Shown: positions 1 to 6,553, counted from the first letter of the stretch. The stretch: DNA of 10,000 bases from Anaerolinea sp. (GCA_020216845.1 JAIWNK010000077.1:1-10000), one strand, 5' to 3'. Numbers and translations are program-made. The notes: generated by a model from the letters alone, not told the origin.

Positions 1-238
1 ATGCGGTGGTTTTTGTTATCAGTCTTTGGTGGTTTCAGTCGCTCAATTTTATTGAAGGGCAAGGTCGCCGCTCCCCATCGAGGGGTGTCATCCAATCCTT
101 TCGCCCCGACTGTATCAGAAGCCACCGTTCAATGCGGTGGTTTTTGTTATCAGTCTTTGGTGGTTTCAGGTCTTCAATCCAATTAAAGGGCAAGGTCGCC
201 GCTCCCCATCGAGGGGTGTCATCCAATCCTTTCGCCCC
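1..238. repeat. Two-copy 107-bp tandem repeat, period 131 bp
   Basis: Positions 1-107 and 132-238 align without gaps, with 99 of 107 bases identical by eye. All eight differences fall in a 16-bp island (39-54 against 170-185), while the flanking blocks 1-38 and 55-107 are identical to their partners. After 107/238 the copies diverge. The first copy probably starts to the left of the window, because position 1 falls inside the 3' arm of a hairpin that is complete in copy 2. Each copy also has a short CCCC...GGGG hairpin (74-86, 205-217). Open frames cross the repeat on both strands, but none resembles a protein I know. Non-coding intergenic repeat is the best description; its family is unknown. 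Confidence 0.85.
119..145 (+). terminator. Rho-independent terminator-like hairpin
   Basis: The arms CCACCG (122-127) and CGGTGG (135-140) are perfectly complementary around a 7-nt loop. The stem extends by one G-T wobble and two A-T pairs and is followed directly by five T (141-145). The T-run lies on the + strand side, so it would stop rightward transcription entering from the left of the window, isolating the MFS gene at 283. The same 3' arm and T-run occur at 4-14 in the first repeat copy, so a twin hairpin probably starts just outside the window. The 5-T tail makes strength moderate. Confidence 0.6.
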
Positions 239-239
239 A

Positions 240-282
240 ACCACATTCCACCCATAAAAGCCTTTTTTGCCCACATGACACC
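240..282 (+). other. Short leader before the MFS gene, no clear signals
   Basis: These 43 bases lie between the second repeat copy and the MFS start codon. I see no Shine-Dalgarno sequence. A weak -10-like CATAAA sits at 253-258, but no convincing -35 hexamer is spaced correctly upstream of it. No promoter is called here. Confidence 0.4.
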
Positions 283-1515
283 ATGCCATCAAAAACCACA
301 TTTTCTCCTCGAGTAGGCCTGATCCTTCTGGCCTTCATTGCCTTTATCGCCCTCGGCCTGCCTGATGGATTGTTAGGTGTTGGCTGGCCGTCCATCCGCA
401 CCGGCTTCTCCATCCCACTGGATGCCATCGGCATGTTACTGGCAGCATCCGTAACCGGCTACATGACCTCCAGTTTCCTAACCGGTTTCCTTCTCGCACG
501 CGTTGGCGTAGGGCGACTGCTTGCCATCAGCTGTTTGCTCACCGGCCTGACTCTGATTGGTTATACCCTGGTGCCCGTGTGGTGGATGATGGTTCTTCTG
601 GGAGTGTTTGGCGGTATGGGCGCTGGTGCGATTGATGCTGGCCTCAACACCTATGTTGCTAGCCATTTTGGCGAAGGCTTGATGCAATGGCTACATGCCA
701 GTTATGGAATCGGCATTACCCTCGGTCCAGTCATCATGACCCTTGGGCTATCTGCATACAACACATGGCATTTTGGGTATCGCGCTGTGGGAATTTTTCA
801 ACTGACATTAGCAACCGGCTTTGTGCTAACGCTCTCAATGTGGAGCCGCAATCCTGCCCCCACAAACGCTGAACAGCCAGAGAAAAAACTAACCGATTAT
901 AAAACGCCCCTCGGCCAAACGCTGCAACAACCACAGGTTTGGTTGAGCATCCTTTTGTTTTTCTTGTATGTCGGCGGCGAAAGCTCCCTGGGTACCTGGG
1001 TATATAGCTTGCTCACCGAATCACGCAATGTAGACCCAACCCTGGCCGGCTTCTTCGCCGGCGGTTACTGGTTCATGTTCACCATTGGACGTATTCTGGC
1101 CGGTCTGATTGCCAATCGCATCGGGGTGAACAAACTCGTCCTTACTGGCCTATCGGGCGCCCTGCTTGGTGCTGCTCTTCTCATCTGGGCACCCTTTGAA
1201 CTGGCAAACGTCATTGCTGTCGGCCTCATTGGCCTTTCCATTGCGCCCATCTTCCCGGCCATGATGTCCGGCACCCGCTTTCGTGTCGGCGAAGCCTATG
1301 CTGCCAACACAATTGGAATGCAAATGGCCGCGACCGGGCTTGGCAGCGCCATCATTCCCAGCCTAATGGGCGTGCTGGCGCGTCGAATCTCGCTTGAAAC
1401 AGTTCCCGTAATCCTGTTCGGGCTCTATGCCGGGTTGCTGATGGTCTATCTGCTTGCTATGCGCACCGCGCGCAACCCACAGAGTCAGCAAACCGATACA
1501 GCTTCCCCTCTGTGA
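283..1515 (+). CDS. MFS transporter, 12 transmembrane helices, FucP/BSC6-like
   Basis: A 410-residue inner-membrane secondary transporter. About twelve hydrophobic segments are visible (approximately 10-32, 47-70, 75-95, 98-120, 140-160, 166-186, 220-240, 254-274, 284-303, 305-327, 345-365, 372-393). A hydrophilic loop at about 188-215 separates the two six-helix halves. The motif-A position after helix 2 reads LARVGVGRLL (71-80), without the usual Asp. The segments around GAIDAGLNTYVASHFG (115-130), WLHASYGIGITLGP (136-149) and GGESSLGTWVY (231-241) resemble FucP-type sugar permeases and fungal BSC6-like relatives, so a sugar or sugar-like substrate is plausible but not shown. The ATG at 283 has no Shine-Dalgarno sequence. 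It is the first gene after the repeat/terminator block and probably monocistronic, since a promoter for the next gene follows its stop. Family assignment is secure; substrate is unknown. Confidence 0.9.
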   Translation: MPSKTTFSPRVGLILLAFIAFIALGLPDGLLGVGWPSIRTGFSIPLDAIGMLLAASVTGYMTSSFLTGFLLARVGVGRLLAISCLLTGLTLIGYTLVPVWWMMVLLGVFGGMGAGAIDAGLNTYVASHFGEGLMQWLHASYGIGITLGPVIMTLGLSAYNTWHFGYRAVGIFQLTLATGFVLTLSMWSRNPAPTNAEQPEKKLTDYKTPLGQTLQQPQVWLSILLFFLYVGGESSLGTWVYSLLTESRNVDPTLAGFFAGGYWFMFTIGRILAGLIANRIGVNKLVLTGLSGALLGAALLIWAPFELANVIAVGLIGLSIAPIFPAMMSGTRFRVGEAYAANTIGMQMAATGLGSAIIPSLMGVLARRISLETVPVILFGLYAGLLMVYLLAMRTARNPQSQQTDTASPL

Positions 1516-1520
1516 AAACG

Positions 1521-1529
1521 TGATATACT
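1521..1529 (+). promoter_or_regulatory. Extended -10 promoter of the TfoX-like gene
   Basis: TGATATACT gives a TGn extension plus -10 hexamer TATACT (1524-1529), starting 5 bp after the MFS stop codon. The bases where a -35 would lie are inside the MFS 3' end and match poorly, so activity would depend on the extended -10. Predicted transcription start is about 1536, leaving a leader of about 34 nt before the ATG at 1570. Confidence 0.5.
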
Positions 1530-1559
1530 GCCAGTATTGGCCTCCCAAGTCTTTCAAGC

Positions 1560-1563
1560 GGAG
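1560..1563 (+). promoter_or_regulatory. Shine-Dalgarno GGAG deciding the TfoX-like start
   Basis: GGAG lies 6 nt before the ATG at 1570, ideal spacing. It favours that ATG over the in-frame TTG at 1537. Confidence 0.55.
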
Positions 1564-1569
1564 TTTCCC

Positions 1570-1917
1570 ATGTCCAGCAGTCTCGACTTCATTCAATTTG
1601 TTTGTGAACAAATTGCCGGCACCGGCATCATCACCTACCGGAAAATGTTTGGCGAATACATGGTCTACGTCAATGGCAAACCGCTGCTCCTGATTTGTGA
1701 CAACACCGTGTACATCAAAATGCTTGCCGGCCTTGAGCAAGAAATGCAAAATGCGGAAACGGGGTTTCCATACCCTGGTGCCAAACCACACTATATCCTG
1801 GATGTAGAGAATCAGGAATTCAGTCAGCGCATCATTGGCCTGCTTGGGGCAGCCACCCCACCGCCCGCCCCCAAACGTTCCCGCCCTCCGCGGTCTTCAT
1901 CACCGTCATCTACCTGA
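1570..1917 (+). CDS. TfoX/Sxy N-terminal-domain protein
   Basis: A 115-residue protein that is essentially one TfoX N-terminal domain (about residues 1-95), with the family hallmark RKMFGEYMVYVNGKPLLLICDNTVYIKM (reading from about residue 23). In gammaproteobacteria TfoX/Sxy is a CRP co-activator of competence genes, but that role needs the C-terminal domain, absent here. Stand-alone N-domain proteins are common and of unknown function, so I would not infer competence. The tail is rich in Pro, Ser and Arg and likely disordered. The ATG at 1570 is chosen because it has a spaced GGAG and matches the usual domain start; an in-frame TTG at 1537 would add 11 residues. The gene has its own extended -10 promoter and is followed after 38 bp by the promoter and start of the L,D-transpeptidase gene. 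Confidence 0.8.
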   Translation: MSSSLDFIQFVCEQIAGTGIITYRKMFGEYMVYVNGKPLLLICDNTVYIKMLAGLEQEMQNAETGFPYPGAKPHYILDVENQEFSQRIIGLLGAATPPPAPKRSRPPRSSSPSST

Positions 1918-1919
1918 CA

Positions 1920-1949
1920 TTGAACAAGCATGGACGCATATGATATAAT
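1920..1949 (+). promoter_or_regulatory. L,D-transpeptidase promoter, predicted leaderless
   Basis: The -35 TTGAAC (1920-1925) is followed after 18 bp by a perfect -10 TATAAT (1944-1949) with TGn extension at 1941-1943. Only 6 bp separate the -10 from the ATG at 1956, so transcription should start at or next to the A of the start codon. No Shine-Dalgarno sequence could be transcribed. Confidence 0.75.
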
Positions 1950-1955
1950 CCAGAC

Positions 1956-2999
1956 ATGACAAGTCGCATTTCCCGTCGTGAATTTCTGCGTCGCACCGCT
2001 CTGGGTCTGGCAGCCCTGGGCAGCCTGGCCTTTTCACCGCGCTCAGCCTTCGCGGATATGGATGGTGTCAAACTGGCGCGGGTTGCCATCAGCAGTGTCA
2101 GCGTCTATCGCAAACCCTCCGATAAAAGCGAAATCCTCTTCCAGCGTTATCGGGATGAGATCTTACACATCTACGAAGAAGTCGTCTCACCCGAAGGGCC
2201 CTACTATAACCCACTCTGGTATCGCGTGTGGGGCGGTTATGTTCACAGCGGCAACACCCAACGTGTCCACTACGCGCTCAACCCAATCGTCTCCACAATT
2301 ACCAAGCCCCAAATCGCTGAAGTCACCGTCCCTTACACCCAAGCCATGTGGACGCCCTATCGGCGCGAATGGCAGCCCGTCTATCGCCTGTATTACAGCT
2401 CCATTCATTGGATCACCGGCCTGGTTGAAGGGCCCGATGGCGAACCATGGTACAAACTAAAAGACGAGCTACTCAAAATTGAATATTGCGTTCCCGCCCC
2501 ACACTTACGCCTGATTGCACCTGAGGAACTGAGCCCACTTTCACCCGAAGTGCCTAGCACAGACAAACGAATTGATGTCTCCCTCAGCCGTCAGACCCTC
2601 ACCGCCTATGAAGGCGATAAAATCGTCTTGCAAACCCGTGTCGCAACCGGCGTTCCCAATCGCAACATTTCCCCAAACTCCACCCCAACCGAAACTCCAC
2701 GCGGCGAATTTCGCATTGCCTCCAAAGTTCCGTCGAAGCACATGGGCGACGGCAACATCACCTCTGACTTAGAGGCCTACGAACTGCCCGGTGTGCCTTG
2801 GGTCTCTTTCTTTGAGCCCAAAACTGGCGTAGCCCTACACGGCACCTATTGGCACACCAATTACGGCGTGCCGATGAGCCATGGCTGCGTCAATTTGCGC
2901 AACGAAGATGCCTTATGGCTCTACCGTTGGACGACACCCGTCGTCAACCCCGATAAGGCGGATAATATCGGCTTTGGCACCCTTGTAACCGTTGCCTAA
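1956..2999 (+). CDS. Tat-exported L,D-transpeptidase (YkuD) with SH3-like N-terminal region
   Basis: A 347-residue exported cell-wall enzyme. L,D-transpeptidases form 3-3 peptidoglycan cross-links or attach proteins to peptidoglycan through a catalytic Cys acyl-enzyme. The N-terminus carries a twin-arginine signal (SRREFLRR, residues 6-13), a hydrophobic stretch and a likely signal peptidase site after SAFA near residue 33, so folded export by Tat is predicted. Residues about 40-108 look like a bacterial SH3-type module and 118-185 may be a second, degenerate one. The YkuD domain covers about 208-347, with His295 in HGT and the signature SHGCVNL whose nucleophile is Cys311. No lipobox or C-terminal anchor is seen. 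The gene has a strong, probably leaderless promoter. Its stop overlaps the stop of convergent hemW by 4 bp. Family is secure; whether it cross-links or anchors is not visible. Confidence 0.92.
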   Translation: MTSRISRREFLRRTALGLAALGSLAFSPRSAFADMDGVKLARVAISSVSVYRKPSDKSEILFQRYRDEILHIYEEVVSPEGPYYNPLWYRVWGGYVHSGNTQRVHYALNPIVSTITKPQIAEVTVPYTQAMWTPYRREWQPVYRLYYSSIHWITGLVEGPDGEPWYKLKDELLKIEYCVPAPHLRLIAPEELSPLSPEVPSTDKRIDVSLSRQTLTAYEGDKIVLQTRVATGVPNRNISPNSTPTETPRGEFRIASKVPSKHMGDGNITSDLEAYELPGVPWVSFFEPKTGVALHGTYWHTNYGVPMSHGCVNLRNEDALWLYRWTTPVVNPDKADNIGFGTLVTVA

Positions 3000-4183
3000 C
3001 CAACGAATTCAGCAAAGACACGGTTACCAATCAACCAGGCACGTCGAGTCAGGCGCAAGCGGCTCTGCCCTTGTATTGAAACCCATTCCAAGAGTCCCTG
3101 ACGTGTCAGCCGCTCAATCGGTTCAGCAAACACATCCAGCATCGAAACGCCAAACCGCTGCACAAAACGCTGCTCTGCTACGCCCTCCTGCATCAAGCGC
3201 AATCCAACCATCATCGTCTCTTGCATCTCTGTCTGCCGATCTATTTTCAGTCGCGTGACGTTGGCCGGGCTAAACGGAAACGCTTCTGATGGCCCTGCCG
3301 TCAGTCGTGACAGGTAAGCCTCAATCGTCGGTTCATTTGCCGTGCGAAACCCCGCCGCCCAGCCATGCGCCCCCGCCCCAAAGCCAAGGTAGGGATCGTT
3401 GTGCCAGTATTGCAAGTTATGCTGACTGCTGCGCAAGCACCCCTGCGCATCGCGCCGCGCCCAATTAGAAATTTCATACTGCTCAAAGCCTGCCTGCTCC
3501 AGGCGCTGTGCTGCCCACTCCGCCATGTCCGCAGCCAAATCCTCATCCGGCTGCGGCAGCAAGCCACGCCCCACCCAGCGCGCCAGCGGCGTACCTTGCT
3601 CGACTGTCAACGAGTATAGCGACAGATGTTCTACCCCCATCTCCAACGCCATCTCAATCGTCTCTTGCCAGCGCGTCAGTGTTTGCCCAGGAATACCATA
3701 GATCAAATCAAGGCTCAGCCGTTCAAAGCCGACCTGCTGCGCCTGATGCACCGCCTCAAACACCTGTGCGGTTGTGTGCCAACGGTCCAGCGTACGCAGT
3801 TCCTGCACATGGCCAGCTTGCATGCCCAGGCTCAAGCGATTGACTCCCGCTGTGCGCAACCCGGCCAATGCCGCCCTCGTCAGCGTGCCGGGGTTGGCCT
3901 CCAGCGTCACCTCCGCATTTGCCCGCACCTGAAACAGGGCAGCTATCTCTTCCAGCAACTGTTGCACCTGCGTTGCTGCCAACAAAGAAGGCGTGCCGCC
4001 GCCAAAATAAATCGTCCCCACCGACAAAGGCTGCCCGGCAGCAGCTGCCACCAGGCGCAACTCGCTCAGGACCCCCTGCACATACGGCACAAGCAAAGCC
4101 TCACGTCCAGCATAGGTATTGAAATCACAATAGCCACACCGTCGCCGACAAAAAGGGATATGCAAATAGAGACTATAATCCAT
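2996..4183 (-). CDS. hemW: Radical SAM heme chaperone HemW (HemN-like)
   Basis: A 395-residue cytoplasmic radical-SAM protein. The 4Fe-4S/SAM motif is HIPFCRRRCGYCDF, with Cys12, Cys16 and Cys19. The SAM-binding glycine motif GGGTPS is at 61-66, and QHNLQYW around 254-260 is the HNxxYW motif typical of HemW. A HemW-type C-terminal domain runs from about 305, including the segment around MMVGLRLMQEGV. HemW inserts heme into respiratory enzymes; many members are mis-annotated as oxygen-independent coproporphyrinogen oxidase (HemN). HNxxYW favours HemW, though no biochemical claim can be made. The frame extends upstream to an ATG at 4228, but 4183 is chosen because the family starts just before HIPFC and because a TGn-TATGCT -10 ends exactly 6 bp upstream of it. 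It is divergent from the LysM gene. Confidence 0.9.
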   Translation of the reverse strand: MDYSLYLHIPFCRRRCGYCDFNTYAGREALLVPYVQGVLSELRLVAAAAGQPLSVGTIYFGGGTPSLLAATQVQQLLEEIAALFQVRANAEVTLEANPGTLTRAALAGLRTAGVNRLSLGMQAGHVQELRTLDRWHTTAQVFEAVHQAQQVGFERLSLDLIYGIPGQTLTRWQETIEMALEMGVEHLSLYSLTVEQGTPLARWVGRGLLPQPDEDLAADMAEWAAQRLEQAGFEQYEISNWARRDAQGCLRSSQHNLQYWHNDPYLGFGAGAHGWAAGFRTANEPTIEAYLSRLTAGPSEAFPFSPANVTRLKIDRQTEMQETMMVGLRLMQEGVAEQRFVQRFGVSMLDVFAEPIERLTRQGLLEWVSIQGQSRLRLTRRAWLIGNRVFAEFVG

Positions 4184-4189
4184 AAATCC

Positions 4190-4218
4190 AGCATAACACA
4201 ACTTGCAAAATTCGGCAA
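4190..4218 (-). promoter_or_regulatory. hemW promoter, predicted leaderless
   Basis: Read on the minus strand: -35 TTGCCG (4218-4213), 17-bp spacer, TGT extension (4198-4196) and -10 TATGCT (4195-4190). Six bp follow before the ATG at 4183, the same geometry as the L,D-transpeptidase promoter. A start at the A of the ATG is predicted, which rules out the longer upstream start. Confidence 0.65.
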
Positions 4219-4226
4219 ACCTTGCC
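4214..4226. promoter_or_regulatory. Dyad GGCAA-ACC-TTGCC over both divergent -35 elements
   Basis: A perfect 5-bp inverted repeat with a 3-bp centre. Its left half belongs to the hemW -35 on the minus strand and its right half to the LysM-gene -35 on the plus strand. It may be only two facing -35 hexamers, or a shared operator. Confidence 0.35.
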
Positions 4227-4248
4227 AAATTTTCGGTTATGGTATAAT
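4222..4248 (+). promoter_or_regulatory. Promoter of the zinc-ribbon/LysM gene
   Basis: A perfect TATAAT (4243-4248) with TGG extension (4240-4242). TTGCCA at 4222-4227 is the best -35, with a short 15-bp spacer that an extended -10 can tolerate. Predicted start is about 4255, giving a leader of about 39 nt. Confidence 0.65.
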
Positions 4249-4254
4249 GGAGCC

Positions 4255-4272
4255 GCCGGGTAATTCCCCGGC
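4255..4272 (+). other. 5' leader hairpin of the LysM-gene mRNA
   Basis: GCCGGG (4255-4260) pairs perfectly with CCCGGC (4267-4272) around a 6-nt loop, right at the predicted 5' end of the transcript. There is no T-run, so it is not a terminator. It may stabilise the mRNA 5' end; the downstream leader shows no clear Shine-Dalgarno sequence. Confidence 0.45.
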
Positions 4273-4293
4273 CAATTCAAACCAAGAAAACCT

Positions 4294-5430
4294 ATGAGTC
4301 AAGAAACTTCTACCCCTAAAACATGTCCAACCTGCGGAACTCGCTTAGCTGAAAATGCCTCTCGCTGTTTGGTGTGTGGGCGCACATTTAGCCCCGCCTC
4401 AGCTGATCCATCAGCCAGCAAAACCGCGACTGTCCAAGGCGCGCGAATGCCGGCGGTGACCCTGTCGCTGCCCATCGCCATTGGCCTTGTCATCCTGCTG
4501 CTAGCCATTGGCGCCGGCGCTGTCTTTGGTGTGTTGCGCGGCACGGGGCGCGTGGTCGAACCCACCCCCACCCCCAGCCCAACAGTAACTGTCACCATTA
4601 CAGTGACCCCAACCCTCACCCTCACCCCCACCCTTGTGCCAACCGCAACGCCGCTTCCTCCGCTTGAATACACCGTCAAAGCCAACGACTCGTGCATCTC
4701 AATCGCCTATTTCTACAATGTCTCGGTCAACAGCATCATCACCCTCAACAACCTGGATACCAATTGCACCACATTGAAGGTTGGTCAAAAACTGCTCATT
4801 CCGCAACCCACTGCCACACCTTCGCCCATGCCCAGCTCCACGCTGAGCCAGGCACAGGCCACCGATTCAGCTTGCCAAAAGTATGACTACACCGTCAAAG
4901 ATGGCGATACACTCAGCTCCATTGCAGCCAATTTCAGCGTCTCGGTCACCTCAATCAAAACCTACAACAGCCTTGTATCTGACAATGTCTACACCGGGCA
5001 AAAGCTAAAAATCCCGCTCTGCGAACGGCTGCCAACTGCTGGGCCAACCCCAACCCCAACCTTGCCACCGCCACACCCAGCCCCCGATTTGTTGCAACCC
5101 GCGGATGGGTTTGTCTTCCGCGGCAGCTCAGATGTCATCTCGCTGCAATGGGCCGCCAACGAGCCGTTGCGTGAGAAAGAGTCCTACGCGGTTACAATCG
5201 AAGATGTCACTTCGGGCAGCGGCAATCGTCAGGTCATTTACACCACGGCCAACAACGCCACTGTGCCAGCCATTCTGCGCCCGGTTGACAATCAGCCCCA
5301 CAACTTGCGTTGGTCTGTTGTCGTTGTGCGCTCAACCGGCACAACCGCTGATGGCGAACCCATTTGGGAACCTGCCGGCGCGGTGAGCATCTTCCGCTAC
5401 TTCATTTGGTGGCCAGGCGGAGCGCCCTAA
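4294..5430 (+). CDS. Zinc-ribbon, single-pass membrane protein with two extracellular LysM domains
   Basis: A 378-residue envelope protein. Residues 11-28 form a zinc ribbon (Cys11, Cys14, Cys25, Cys28). One hydrophobic helix at about 55-81 should leave the ribbon in the cytoplasm. A Pro/Thr-rich linker (90-123) follows, then LysM 1 (about 125-170, YTVKANDSCISIAYFY) and LysM 2 (about 199-241, YTVKDGDTLSSIAANFSVS), a second Pro/Thr linker (247-262), and a C-terminal beta-rich region (about 264-378) that may be an Ig/Fn3-like fold. LysM domains bind the glycan backbone of peptidoglycan. Cys134/Cys158 and Cys194/Cys243 bracket the LysM folds and could form disulfides outside the cell. No enzyme domain is seen, so an anchoring or sensing role is inference. 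It has its own promoter and ends at a strong terminator. Confidence 0.85.
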   Translation: MSQETSTPKTCPTCGTRLAENASRCLVCGRTFSPASADPSASKTATVQGARMPAVTLSLPIAIGLVILLLAIGAGAVFGVLRGTGRVVEPTPTPSPTVTVTITVTPTLTLTPTLVPTATPLPPLEYTVKANDSCISIAYFYNVSVNSIITLNNLDTNCTTLKVGQKLLIPQPTATPSPMPSSTLSQAQATDSACQKYDYTVKDGDTLSSIAANFSVSVTSIKTYNSLVSDNVYTGQKLKIPLCERLPTAGPTPTPTLPPPHPAPDLLQPADGFVFRGSSDVISLQWAANEPLREKESYAVTIEDVTSGSGNRQVIYTTANNATVPAILRPVDNQPHNLRWSVVVVRSTGTTADGEPIWEPAGAVSIFRYFIWWPGGAP

Positions 5431-5452
5431 AATCAACCACTTGCTTACACAT

Positions 5453-5488
5453 AAAAAAACATCCGGCAAAGCTCCGGATGTTTTTTTT
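5453..5488. terminator. Strong bidirectional Rho-independent terminator
   Basis: CATCCGG (5460-5466) pairs perfectly with CCGGATG (5474-5480) around a 7-nt loop. It is flanked by seven A (5453-5459) on the left and eight T (5481-5488) on the right, so on either strand the stem is followed by a U-run. It lies between convergent genes and should end both the LysM transcript and the aminotransferase-trxB transcript. Confidence 0.92.
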
Positions 5489-5504
5489 GTAATCTCAGCG
5501 GATT

Positions 5505-6491
5505 TCAACTGTGCTCAGCAGACATCTCTTCATGTTCCAAGAAACGCCCCGCCTGAATAGCCGCAGCTGCGCCCATGCCGGCTGAAGTAATCACCTGCCG
5601 GAAGGTCGCATCCATCACCTCACCAGCTGCAAACACCCCCGGCACGCTTGTCTCCATGTTCATATTCGTGCGCACATAACCGCGCTCATCCATTTCCACC
5701 TGACCACGATACAGGTCAGTGTTGGGCTTGTTACCAATGAAAATAAACAAACCATCGAATGGCAATTCGCGCTCTTCGCCCGTCTTCACGTTGCGCACGC
5801 GCACAGCCCGCAATGCCTGTTCACCAATCGCCTCCGTCACAACCGTATCCCAAATGAAGCGAATTTGGGGGTGTTCCATTGCGCGGCGTTGCAAAATTGC
5901 CCCAGCCCGCAGTGCATCGCGGCGATGGATGATCGTCACCGTCTCGGCATAACGTGTCAGGAAAATGGCCTCTTCCAAGGCGCTATCTCCACCACCAACC
6001 ACAGCCACGTTTTTGCCTTTGAAGAACCAACCATCACACGTTGCACAATAAGAAACGCCCTTGCCGGTCAGCTCTTTTTCGCCGGGCACATTCAAATAAT
6101 TGGGAGAGGCTCCCGTCGCCAAAATCAAGGCCTTGGCGTAATATTCACCCCCATACGTCTTGACCCGAAAAGGACGCCGGGATAAATCCACCTCCGTTGC
6201 CGAGTCAAATTCCAGGCGTGCCCCAAACCGTTCGGCCTGTTTTTGGAAAAGCTCCCCCAATTCTGCCCCACCAACCCCTTCTGGAAATCCGGGATAATTT
6301 TCAATCGTGTGCGTCGTGGAAGCCTGCCCTCCCAACGCCATGCCGGTCAACACAATCGGATGAAGTTCAGCGCGCGCGGCATACAAAGCCGCAGCCAGCC
6401 CCGCTGGCCCGGCTCCCAAAATCATCACCGGCACCGTTTCTGTTTCTGCCGGGGCTGCTTTTTGTGGTGAAAAACTGACTTTAAAATCCAT
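5505..6491 (-). CDS. trxB: Thioredoxin reductase (NADPH, FAD)
   Basis: A 328-residue cytosolic flavoprotein that passes electrons from NADPH through FAD to thioredoxin. Visible in order: FAD dinucleotide motif GAGPAG (26-31); [17 protein letters not shown], typical of low-molecular-weight reductases; redox-active CATCDG with Cys149 and Cys152; NADPH-binding [18 protein letters not shown], whose arginines favour NADPH; and a C-terminal FAD motif reading AAGEVMD, where Glu291 replaces the Asp found in E. coli TrxB. The ATG at 6491 is chosen over an in-frame ATG at 6515 because AAGGAG lies 6 nt upstream of it. The first 17 or so residues are an extra leader relative to E. coli TrxB. It is probably the second gene of an operon, 62 bp behind the aminotransferase, with no terminator between. 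No thioredoxin gene is in the window. Confidence 0.93.
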   Translation of the reverse strand: MDFKVSFSPQKAAPAETETVPVMILGAGPAGLAAALYAARAELHPIVLTGMALGGQASTTHTIENYPGFPEGVGGAELGELFQKQAERFGARLEFDSATEVDLSRRPFRVKTYGGEYYAKALILATGASPNYLNVPGEKELTGKGVSYCATCDGWFFKGKNVAVVGGGDSALEEAIFLTRYAETVTIIHRRDALRAGAILQRRAMEHPQIRFIWDTVVTEAIGEQALRAVRVRNVKTGEERELPFDGLFIFIGNKPNTDLYRGQVEMDERGYVRTNMNMETSVPGVFAAGEVMDATFRQVITSAGMGAAAAIQAGRFLEHEEMSAEHS

Positions 6492-6497
6492 TCGTTT

Positions 6498-6503
6498 CTC
6501 CTT
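6498..6503 (-). promoter_or_regulatory. Shine-Dalgarno AAGGAG deciding the trxB start
   Basis: On the minus strand AAGGAG lies 6 nt before the ATG at 6491. The alternative ATG at 6515 would place this sequence inside the coding region, so the shorter protein is preferred. Confidence 0.75.
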
Positions 6504-6553
6504 TTTGCGTAGCATTCCTTACATCAGATGCATGGAACCGCACAAAAGTAACA

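Noticed and set aside
1..169. CRISPR array suggested by the 38-bp identical blocks at 1-38 and 132-169
   Set aside because: The bases between the blocks are themselves largely repeated, there are only two copies, and no cas genes are nearby.
1..301. Open frames on both strands across the repeat region (for example 35-301 minus, 1-257 plus)
   Set aside because: They follow the repeat units, lack any recognisable domain or ribosome site, and the identity between copies is at DNA level in all frames.
1363..1791. 142-residue minus-strand frame
   Set aside because: It lies antisense to the end of the MFS gene and the TfoX-like gene, whose products are recognisable; it has no family resemblance.
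1570..1917. Evidence for natural competence from the TfoX-like gene
   Set aside because: Only the N-terminal domain is present, no competence genes are in the window, and stand-alone N-domain proteins have no established competence role.
4184..4228. N-terminal extension of hemW to the ATG at 4228
   Set aside because: The -35 and -10 elements of the hemW promoter lie inside this stretch, and family proteins begin just before HIPFC.
3626..4297. 223-residue plus-strand frame
   Set aside because: It is the antisense shadow of hemW and has biased, repetitive composition without a domain.
4559..4660. Short tandem repeats of CCC(A/C)AC type
   Set aside because: They are the codons of the Pro/Thr linker in the LysM protein and vary irregularly, so they are not a separate repeat element.
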